NCBI GenBank assembly: GCA_910588815.1
Contig: CAJUQY010000015.1
Span: forward strand, 1 to 56,596
Direction of reading: 5' to 3'
Length of the DNA stretch: 56,596 nucleotides
DNA from: an uncultured Lachnospiraceae bacterium
GTDB lineage: Bacteria; Bacillota; Clostridia; Lachnospirales; Lachnospiraceae
Part shown: piece after piece, positions 50,411 through 56,596 of the stretch
Layout of the letters: each line of letters starts with the position of its first letter
Position numbering within the stretch: position 1 is the stretch's first letter
Translations under genes and position numbers: made by a program
The notes under the pieces: generated by a model
What the model saw: the letters and a program-made list of their open reading frames with translations, nothing else
What the model was told of the DNA's origin: nothing
The model's database searches: none

Positions 50411-51306
50411 ACGTAATCGAAAAGCTTGCGTCCTATGAGGACCAGATTTCCCCTGGCATTTCCGCCTGTGTGGGATGTAATGTGGAGCTGACCCTGCGCA
50501 CCTGCATGAAGGTGCTGGGGCCGGATACGATTTTCGCAATCCCGCCGGGATGTATGGGAGGCGTCGGCGTCGTCGGCTGGGACAAAAAGTCCGGTGCGAA
50601 GACCCCCGTGTTTTTCCCGCTGTTAGACAATGTTGCCTCCATGCTCGCCGGCATCAAGCTGCACTATGAACATATCGGACGCCATGTCAACGTGGTCGCC
50701 TTTGCCGGCGACGGAGCCTCCGTGGACGCCGGTATGCAGTGTCTCTCCGGCGCAGCCGAGCGGGGCGACAAGCTGATCTACATCTGCTACGACAACGAAG
50801 GCTACATGAATACCGGCTATCAGCGCAGCGGTTCCACCACCAAGGGCGCCTGGACCTCCACCACCCCTGTCATAGACGGGAAAGGCGGGAAAAAGCAGAA
50901 CAAAAAGGATTTCCCCATGATTATGGCCATGCATGATCTGCCTTATATGGCAACCATGAGCCCCGCCTACATCCCGGACATGGTCCGTAAACTGGAAAAA
51001 GCCATGGCTGTGGAAAACGGCCTTGTATATCTCCATGTCTACAATCCCTGCCTGACCGGCTGGGGCTGTACCTCCGACGAAAGCATTGAAGCCTGCAGAC
51101 TCTCCGTGGAAACCAACTTCGCTCCCCTCTATGAGGTGGAAAACGGAAGCTTCCGGATGTCTCTCGACGTGAAGAATCCGAAGCCGGTCCGGGAATTCAT
51201 AAAGAAATTCAAGAAATTCCGCCATCTGACAGAGGAAGACATTGAAGCCCTCCAGGAGCTGACCAACCGGAAGATTGAACGTCTCCGCAAATTGTGCACG
51301 CTCTAA
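50407..51306 (+). CDS. porB: 2-oxoacid:ferredoxin oxidoreductase, beta (TPP-binding) subunit
   Basis: Holds thiamine diphosphate and an iron-sulfur cluster; decarboxylates the 2-oxoacid and forms acyl-CoA. 299 residues. N-terminal SACVGCNVELTLRTCMKVLG supplies cluster Cys residues, the TPP/Mg motif is FAGDGASVDAGMQCLSGA, and CYDNEGYMNTGYQRSGSTTK is the segment characteristic of pyruvate-type enzymes. The C-terminus is a charged helix (LTEEDIEALQELTNRKIERL). Start at 50407; the frame opens far upstream inside porA, which is not used. Followed by a strong terminator. Confidence 0.94.
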   Translation: MNVIEKLASYEDQISPGISACVGCNVELTLRTCMKVLGPDTIFAIPPGCMGGVGVVGWDKKSGAKTPVFFPLLDNVASMLAGIKLHYEHIGRHVNVVAFAGDGASVDAGMQCLSGAAERGDKLIYICYDNEGYMNTGYQRSGSTTKGAWTSTTPVIDGKGGKKQNKKDFPMIMAMHDLPYMATMSPAYIPDMVRKLEKAMAVENGLVYLHVYNPCLTGWGCTSDESIEACRLSVETNFAPLYEVENGSFRMSLDVKNPKPVREFIKKFKKFRHLTEEDIEALQELTNRKIERLRKLCTL

Positions 51307-51318
51307 AGCCTCAACGGA

Positions 51319-51391
51319 CCCCTGGCGCCATTTTCCCCGGCAGACACGTCGGCCTTCCTATCGTCTGCCGGGGAATGGCGCCGGGGGTTTT
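51319..51391. terminator. Strong terminator of the acyl-CoA synthetase/oxidoreductase operon
   Basis: CCCCTGGCGCCATT.. and ..AATGGCGCCGGGGG, extended by CCCCGGCAGA/TCTGCCGGGG, form a stem of more than 20 bp followed by TTTT. It lies between convergent genes. Confidence 0.9.
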
Positions 51392-51414
51392 CAGAATCAT
51401 CCATGAGAAAAGAA

Positions 51415-52722
51415 TCATCCCTGCTCCGCGAGCATCATCTCTTCCCACATCCATTTCAGATAATCTCTGTATCCGGCGGCCTCCACCGCTTCCGCAGCCA
51501 GAATATCCACCGCCCCCAGAGTCGTTCCGTTCAAGGTATAAGTCAGATTTCCCACGATATCTCCCTCTGCCACCGGCGCAGTCAATGTCTCCGGCAGGGT
51601 TACCGTCCGCTCCACGGCAGAAAAGTCCTCCCCGTTCATCCCCAGGTAAGAAAAATCCCCGCCATAGCGAAGAGCCGCTTCCGAAGCCACCCCCATGGCG
51701 ACCGGAATCTTTGGGAGGGCCTCTCTGGCCTCATCATTATCCCGAAACAGTCTGCACCCGGCAAAGCCGTAGTTTAAAAGGCTGGCAGCTTCCGAAAAGC
51801 GCACCTTGTAATCCGGCGCCGCCATAACAACGGCAATCAATTCCACGCCATCCTTTTTGGCCGTAGCCGACAGGCAGTATTTCGCCAGGCTGGTACTCCC
51901 GGTCTTCAGCCCGGTCACTGTAAAGGAATTGCTCATTTTCAGAAGCTTGTTGGTATTGGAGAGGCAAAATTCGCTGCTCCCCTTATTTGTCACATGGGTG
52001 ATGTTTTCCATCCAGATCGTGCTGTAATTCTCAATCTCCGGATAGTTGGTGATCAGCTCCCGGCTCATGACGGCCACATCCCTGGCGGATGTTAAATGGG
52101 TCGCCGAATCCGTCAGACCGCAGCAGTCCTCAAAAGTTGTCTGGCTCATCCCAAGGGCCTTCGCCCGTTCGTTCATCATCCGCACAAATTCCGACTCACT
52201 CCCCGCTATGTACTCTGCCATGGTCACCGCCGCATCATTCCCGGAGGCAATCACGATACACTTGATCAAAGTCTCGACCGTCTGGCTCTCTCCTTCCTCC
52301 AAAAACACCTGGGAGCCCCCCATGGATTTGGCGTAGGCGCTGGTGGTCACCTGATCGTCCATGGAAATCCTGCCGTCCCTGATGGCATCAAAGATCAAGA
52401 TCAGGGTCATGATCTTTGTGATGCTGGCCGGCCTTAATGCCTCGTCTGCATTCTTTTCATAAATCACTGTTCCCGTGGATGCCTCCATGAGAACCGCCGA
52501 GCGGGCCGTAAGCCCCAAGTCCGCCGTCTGCGCACCCTCCTGCGCTGCCGGCTGTGGTTTGGCCTCCCCCGGTGTCTCCGTCTCTGTTTCTCCTGCCTCC
52601 TCTGTCTCCGGAGACAGCAAAAACGGCTGTCCCTCTCCCGCCGCCAATGCCGGGCACCACAAGAAAAATGCCAGGCAGAGGGACAGAAAAAGCACAGCCA
52701 TTTGTTGAAGTAATCGTTTCAT
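51415..52722 (-). CDS. D-alanyl-D-alanine carboxypeptidase (DacF/PBP5-like)
   Basis: Trims the terminal D-Ala of peptidoglycan stem peptides outside the membrane. 435 residues. Signal peptide (about 1-27, cleavage after PALAA), acidic Thr/Glu/Pro linker to about 65, then the penicillin-binding domain: catalytic SxxK in RPASITKIMTL, SxN in VIASGNDAAV, KTG in TGLKTGSTSLAKYC. The C-terminal beta-rich domain and a hydrophobic/amphipathic end (YLKWMWEEMML) for membrane contact follow. GGAG precedes the ATG. Lies 56 bp after galE on the same strand. Confidence 0.92.
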   Translation of the reverse strand: MKRLLQQMAVLFLSLCLAFFLWCPALAAGEGQPFLLSPETEEAGETETETPGEAKPQPAAQEGAQTADLGLTARSAVLMEASTGTVIYEKNADEALRPASITKIMTLILIFDAIRDGRISMDDQVTTSAYAKSMGGSQVFLEEGESQTVETLIKCIVIASGNDAAVTMAEYIAGSESEFVRMMNERAKALGMSQTTFEDCCGLTDSATHLTSARDVAVMSRELITNYPEIENYSTIWMENITHVTNKGSSEFCLSNTNKLLKMSNSFTVTGLKTGSTSLAKYCLSATAKKDGVELIAVVMAAPDYKVRFSEAASLLNYGFAGCRLFRDNDEAREALPKIPVAMGVASEAALRYGGDFSYLGMNGEDFSAVERTVTLPETLTAPVAEGDIVGNLTYTLNGTTLGAVDILAAEAVEAAGYRDYLKWMWEEMMLAEQG

Positions 52723-52778
52723 AAAACCTGCTCCGTGGTTTTCTCATTCCTTCTATATTTATGAAATTCAGACAGATT

Positions 52779-53807
52779 CTATGCCGGTTCCTCCGGATAA
52801 CCCTCCGGATTGTTTTTCTGCCAATTCCAGGCATCCCGGCACATATCCTCCAGGCCCTTCCGGGCCTCCCATCCAAGCATCTGCCTGGCCTTTGAGGCGT
52901 CCGCATAGCATTCCGCGATGTCTCCTGCCCGCCGCTTCACGATATCGTAGGGAACCGCCACTCCGTTCACCCGCTCAAAGGTTCCAACAAGGTCCAGAAC
53001 ACTATAGCCTGTCCCCGTCCCCAGGTTAAAGGTTTCCACTCCCGTATGCCGCTCTCCATAAGCAAGCGCCGCCACATGCCCTCTGGCCAAATCCACTACA
53101 TGGATGTAGTCCCGGATCCCCGTCCCGTCCGGCGTGGGATAATCGTTTCCGAAAACTTTAAGTCTCGGAAGCCTCCCCACCGCCACCTGGGAAATATAGG
53201 GCATCAGGTTATTGGGGATCCCATCCGGATTCTCCCCGATCCGTCCGCTTTCGTGGGCGCCTATGGGGTTAAAATAACGCAGAAGCACCACGGACAGCTC
53301 CTGATCCGCATGGGCCGCATCCCGCAGAATCTGCTCGATAAAAACCTTTGTCCAGCCGTAAGGGTTTGTACAGCCATGCCCCACAGGCATCTCCTCCGTA
53401 ATGGGGACTGCCTCTGGAGTCCCATACACCGTTGCGGAAGAACTGAACACGATCCGTTTACAGCCGTGCCTTTTCATCACCTTGAGAAGCGCAAGCGTGC
53501 TCCCCAGATTGTTTTCATAATACTCAAGCGGCTTCTCCACGGACTCTCCCACCGCTTTGAGCCCCGCAAAATGAATAACCGCCTCTATCTCCTGTTCCGA
53601 AAAAATCCGGTCCAAAGCGGCCTCGTCCGCCACGTCCGCCTTATAAAAAGGAAACCTTGTCCCGGCGAGGGCCTCCGCCCGTCTCACCGCTTCCAAAAGG
53701 CTGTTGGACAGATTGTCCGCAATCACCACGGAATCTCCGCTTCCTGCCACCTCAATGGCCGTATGGGTGCCGATATACCCCGCTCCTCCTGTCAATAAAA
53801 CTGCCAT
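52779..53807 (-). CDS. galE: UDP-glucose 4-epimerase
   Basis: Interconverts UDP-glucose and UDP-galactose (and possibly the N-acetyl forms) using tightly bound NAD. 342 residues, standard. Rossmann motif LLTGGAGYIGTHTAIE at the start, catalytic Ser in FSSSATVYG with the YxxxK in TNPYGWTKVFIEQIL, RYFNPIGAHESGRIGE, and TFNLGTGTGYSVLDLV. Start at 53807 has AGGAGG seven bases upstream; the frame opens at 53840 with a poorer context. Preceded by a terminator-like hairpin and a cobalamin riboswitch whose connection to galE is unclear. Confidence 0.95.
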   Translation of the reverse strand: MAVLLTGGAGYIGTHTAIEVAGSGDSVVIADNLSNSLLEAVRRAEALAGTRFPFYKADVADEAALDRIFSEQEIEAVIHFAGLKAVGESVEKPLEYYENNLGSTLALLKVMKRHGCKRIVFSSSATVYGTPEAVPITEEMPVGHGCTNPYGWTKVFIEQILRDAAHADQELSVVLLRYFNPIGAHESGRIGENPDGIPNNLMPYISQVAVGRLPRLKVFGNDYPTPDGTGIRDYIHVVDLARGHVAALAYGERHTGVETFNLGTGTGYSVLDLVGTFERVNGVAVPYDIVKRRAGDIAECYADASKARQMLGWEARKGLEDMCRDAWNWQKNNPEGYPEEPA

Positions 53808-53860
53808 CTGTTTTCCTCCTGTAACTATAATCCTGTCCACAAATCAATTTCCCATACGGT

Positions 53861-53886
53861 GAAAAGAGCGCGCCCCTCGGCGCGCC
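53861..53886 (-). terminator. Terminator-like hairpin between the riboswitch and galE
   Basis: GGCGCGC and GCGCGCC (53868-53885) pair with a 4-nt loop and are followed on the minus strand by TCTTTTC. It is about 215 nt downstream of the B12 aptamer, with no convincing gene in between, and 54 bp before the galE start. Confidence 0.7.
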
Positions 53887-54097
53887 CTTACTTTGAATGT
53901 GTACATGGTCCGGGACGCAGCACTCAGACAGCTTCTGTCCGGCGAGTAGGAAACTTGCTGTGAACCCATCCTCCACATATCAATTGTGCATATTCTTCGT
54001 TGCTTTGAGACTTTGTAGATATGTCTGCTCAACCCATAAGCCGACACCTGGGGAAAACCCCGTCGGATGTAAAGCTTTCCACGGAAGCTCATCTCAC

Positions 54098-54260
54098 GCA
54101 CCAAGCAGGTTTCCTGACTGACAGCTCCTTACGTCTCCTCTCCTTCTCGCATGATAGGGTTTGCAATGGATTTTGAGGAACGCGCTCTGAATACAGTGAC
54201 CGGATCGCTCAGGATTCTCACCTGATTCCCTTTTCCCACAAAAAGCAGGCACTTGATACG
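54098..54260 (-). ncRNA. Cobalamin riboswitch aptamer
   Basis: Minus-strand features in order: a GTGCCTGCTTTTTGTGGGAAAAGGGAA-like 5' part, split here as AAGTGCCTGC then AAAAGGGAA, followed by the hairpin CAGGTGAGAATCCTG, the conserved GGTCACTGTATTC (CCACTG-type element), and the B12 box GTCAGGAAACCTGC. CAAG near 54255 pairs with CTTG near 54102 to close the P1 helix. Such RNAs bind coenzyme B12 forms and usually repress cobalamin transport or synthesis genes. Here the next gene is galE, more than 290 bp away beyond a terminator, so the regulated gene is not evident. In the rest of the 518-bp stretch (53808-54325) I found nothing else certain. Confidence 0.85.
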
Positions 54261-54325
54261 GCAATCGTCTTGCACATTTCAACTATACCACAAGAGCCGC
54301 CAAGTGGCAACCCAAAAGACTTTTT

Positions 54326-56425
54326 TTATGGTTTTTCTTTCTTCTCATAGGATAAAAAGTACGGCTCTGTGGCACTCAAAACAATATTATCCTCGCTCAC
54401 CTGACAGACGGTGATCTCATTCTCTCCTTGCTCCAATGACACATCGCCGCAATAGAGCAGATTCACAGACACATAATCCGTCTCGCAGGCATCCCCATTG
54501 AGATAGACCACACTGTTTGGCGTATAGTTCCAGCCGGTCACATAAAGCCCCTGATTCTGAGTCATGACCTGGCTGATCGTAATCGGCTGCACTCCCATGT
54601 GAAGCTCTGTCGCCTCATAAGGAATCTTTCCCTCAAATACTTCCTGGTCCCCGTAAAGGATATCATATTCCAAAAGCTTCATATCCTCCAGATACTTTTC
54701 TGTCTCCGCCTCCGTATGAACCAGTTCCTGAAGCCACGCCTGGTGGTAACGGAACATGGTCCCCTTCTGAATTCCGATCTTATGCAGGACCCAGGCGCCA
54801 AGCTGGTAAGCCTCCACATCCCTTTTCGACCGCTCCAGCCCGATATTATCCCAGATCACATACTCTGTCTGAAAGACATCTTTGTTCTCCAGCTTTTCCT
54901 CTGTGAGATCCAGGCTGGGAAGGTGATCCCCGTACATTACAAGGACGGTCTCCTCCCCACAGCCCTCCAGATAGCCGATCAGTTCGCCTACAAAGCTGTC
55001 CATCTCTCTCAGCTGCGCCACATAATATTCCATGGCATTGGTCTCCTCCTCCGTGGGAAGTCCGCTCACCGTAATCTCCGGTGTATCCAAAACCTTTTCC
55101 TCCGGATAAGAACCGTGCCCCTGGACGGAGATCGTGTAAATCATATCCACTCCCGTGGTGGATTTCATGACCTTTGCAATCTGCTTCGTGAGCATTTCAT
55201 CCTTGGCCCAGCCCATGTAAGTCCTGTCACTGCCATTCATATATTCCAAAGAGGTAAAGCTGTCGAATCCCAACTGGGAGAATACCGTGTAACGGTCATA
55301 AAAGGTACCTGAGTTGTTGTGAATCGCCTGGGCATGATAACCGATTTCCTTCAGGTCAAAACAAAGGCTCTCGCAGACTTCCTTCTGAAGCACCGTTTTA
55401 TAAGGGTATTCCCCCGGCCCGAAAAAATCCAGGTTCATGCCGGTAATCACTTCAAACTCCGTATTGGCCGTACCTGCTCCCACGGCAGGCACCCACAGAT
55501 ATCCGGAGGAATACTGCTCCTTGAGCCTCCGGAAATTGGGAATCGGATCCTCAGAACATTCCATATGAAGATATTTCATGGGATCGCTGAAGGATTCCAG
55601 TTGCAGAAAGATAATATTGGGAGTCTGCCTTGTGACGGCCATCCCCTGCTCATCCACCGCCAGAGGCCTCTCCTCCTCGATCAGGGGAGACCACCCGTGC
55701 TCCTCCGGAAGAAATTCCTCCTCCTTGATCTCCTGCACCGTCTCCACGCTGTAATCCTCCGGCTTACTGATACCGGTATTGACCAGACTGTTTGCAAAGC
55801 AGTAGGGAAATCCATAATCCAGATAGGCCTGCGCCAGATTTCCGAACTGATTTGCCAAAAGTCCCGTCCTCATCCCTACGCCGGAAAGCCCGAAAAGCGC
55901 CAGCAGGGAAAATAGGATAAACACGCTCCCCTTCACATAAGCAGGCTTTTTCTGCCATTTGGGAAGCTTCCGGAACAAAACTACAAGTCCCGCCAGAAGA
56001 AGCAGCAGACCGGCAGCCATCAGCACCAGGTGCCACCAGGTCAGATACTTTCCGGCAATGGTCATCGCATCCTTGGTGAGCCGCAGGTCTGCCCCGTTAA
56101 AGGGCGTAACCCGGCAGTTAAGAAGCACCAGGTTCACAAATCCCAGAAGCAGCCAAACAACGCCGATGACCGTCCCCAAAAACAACTTTCTCTTTACCAA
56201 AAGCAGCAGGGAAAAGCACCAAAAAATAATACAGGTATTGTACAGAAAAATATGCGGCCTCGTCACCAAAAACACCATCGGCTTCCAGAGAGACCGCCTG
56301 GAAAGTACCTCCACCAGAAAATTTAAAGCTGCTGCTGCTGCAAAACTGAAAAGTACCGGATGCCGGCCGGCCTCCCGCCTCAGCTTTTCCATATACGCAC
56401 GCATAGTCCCAACCCTTTTCCTCAT
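54326..56425 (-). CDS. LTA synthase-like membrane sulfatase
   Basis: Membrane phosphoglycerol transferase or related alkaline-phosphatase-fold enzyme acting on cell-surface polymers. 699 residues. Five membrane helices in the first 200 residues, then an extracellular sulfatase domain: PNIIFLQLESFSD with a metal-ligand Glu, VGAGTANTEFEVITGMN with the Thr at the LtaS nucleophile position, VQGHGSYPEE and MYGDHLPS metal ligands. An extra C-terminal beta-rich domain of about 100 residues follows. Start is uncertain: 56425 (MRKRVGTM) has AGGGA upstream and lies after a TATATT -10-like box; 56404 is also possible, and in-frame ATGs at 56461 and 56482 lack an RBS. Confidence 0.88.
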   Translation of the reverse strand: MRKRVGTMRAYMEKLRREAGRHPVLFSFAAAAALNFLVEVLSRRSLWKPMVFLVTRPHIFLYNTCIIFWCFSLLLLVKRKLFLGTVIGVVWLLLGFVNLVLLNCRVTPFNGADLRLTKDAMTIAGKYLTWWHLVLMAAGLLLLLAGLVVLFRKLPKWQKKPAYVKGSVFILFSLLALFGLSGVGMRTGLLANQFGNLAQAYLDYGFPYCFANSLVNTGISKPEDYSVETVQEIKEEEFLPEEHGWSPLIEEERPLAVDEQGMAVTRQTPNIIFLQLESFSDPMKYLHMECSEDPIPNFRRLKEQYSSGYLWVPAVGAGTANTEFEVITGMNLDFFGPGEYPYKTVLQKEVCESLCFDLKEIGYHAQAIHNNSGTFYDRYTVFSQLGFDSFTSLEYMNGSDRTYMGWAKDEMLTKQIAKVMKSTTGVDMIYTISVQGHGSYPEEKVLDTPEITVSGLPTEEETNAMEYYVAQLREMDSFVGELIGYLEGCGEETVLVMYGDHLPSLDLTEEKLENKDVFQTEYVIWDNIGLERSKRDVEAYQLGAWVLHKIGIQKGTMFRYHQAWLQELVHTEAETEKYLEDMKLLEYDILYGDQEVFEGKIPYEATELHMGVQPITISQVMTQNQGLYVTGWNYTPNSVVYLNGDACETDYVSVNLLYCGDVSLEQGENEITVCQVSEDNIVLSATEPYFLSYEKKEKP

Positions 56426-56515
56426 TTTCATTCCCTGTTTTATATCTCTTGCATTCCCCATGAATATAGCAGATTTTTTCAAAAAATCCTATAGGGAAAT
56501 TCTACTAAAATTCTT

Positions 56516-56549
56516 AGGGTTTCCTTAAAGATTTAAGACAAGAAACCCT
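56516..56549. repeat. 8-bp inverted repeat upstream of the LTA synthase-like gene
   Basis: AGGGTTTC (56516-56523) and GAAACCCT (56542-56549) are perfect complements around an 18-nt AT-rich spacer, about 90 bp upstream of the chosen start. It could be an operator or part of a terminator for a gene beyond the window. Confidence 0.4.
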
Positions 56550-56596
56550 TGTAAACGCTGTACTTTCGGAGATTTTTTGTTACTAACGTGTTACTA

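Noticed and set aside
51181..51306. C-terminal helix of the oxidoreductase beta subunit as an encapsulation peptide
   Set aside because: It is charged and helical, but beta subunits in this family commonly end this way. It has no similarity to the module on the two cargo enzymes.
53844..54104. An 86-codon minus-strand frame starting just after the B12 box
   Set aside because: It runs through the terminator-like hairpin, has no good ribosome binding site and no recognisable domain. It is more likely leader RNA than a gene.

Overview
The window reads as chromosome of an anaerobic Firmicute of the Lachnospiraceae/Clostridia type. This is an inference from content: a trimeric NADH-linked [FeFe]-hydrogenase, a pyruvate:ferredoxin-type oxidoreductase, ADP-forming acyl-CoA synthetase, strong AGGAGG ribosome binding sites, an Lgt of the CCYG type and a SpoIID-like (spore-type) wall protein. 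No rRNA is present to place it more finely.

Layout. (1) 1-6.9 kb: an oppBCDF-substrate-binding-protein operon on the minus strand, divergent from a GntR/FCD regulator, each with a near-consensus promoter. (2) 6.9-11.1 kb: hydCBA, with a Rex-like operator upstream. (3) 11.1-14.6 kb: gap, pgk and tpiA, with a 65-bp direct repeat between pgk and tpiA. (4) 14.8-20 kb: minus-strand run ogt, lgt, a three-gene NMT1/SsuA-type ABC importer and an M29 aminopeptidase. (5) 20-26.2 kb: a lipoprotein/two-FtsX-permease/ATPase system divergent from a response regulator and histidine kinase. (6) 26.5-32.5 kb: PAP2 phosphatase, CPBP protease and carAB. (7) 32.7-38.4 kb: accessory-looking patch with a SpoIID-like protein, a Rpn/PDDEXK_2 nuclease, an isolated holin-endolysin pair, tRNA-Ala(CGC) and a decayed MATE transporter. 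(8) 38.4-51.4 kb: the most interesting region, a bacterial microcompartment (BMC) locus. (9) 51.4-56.6 kb: D,D-carboxypeptidase, galE, a cobalamin riboswitch with no B12 gene after it, and an LTA-synthase-like sulfatase.

The BMC locus has a NhaC-type transporter, one pentameric vertex protein, three hexameric shell proteins, an HpcH/HpaI-type aldolase and a hydantoinase/dihydropyrimidinase-type amidohydrolase. Both enzymes carry the same ~45-residue N-terminal module followed by a Pro/Ala-rich linker, so both are probably lumen cargo. A divergent Crp/Fnr regulator separates this from a second operon: ADP-forming acyl-CoA synthetase (alpha, beta) and a four-subunit 2-oxoacid:ferredoxin oxidoreductase (gamma, delta, alpha, beta). 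No aldehyde dehydrogenase, phosphotransacylase, alcohol dehydrogenase, B12 or glycyl-radical enzyme is present, so the usual metabolosome core is missing.

Working model (inference): a cyclic amide or ureide is opened by the amidohydrolase and cleaved by the aldolase inside the shell. The resulting pyruvate-like 2-oxoacid is oxidised by the oxidoreductase, and the acyl-CoA is converted to acid plus ATP. Reduced ferredoxin could then feed the hydrogenase encoded upstream.
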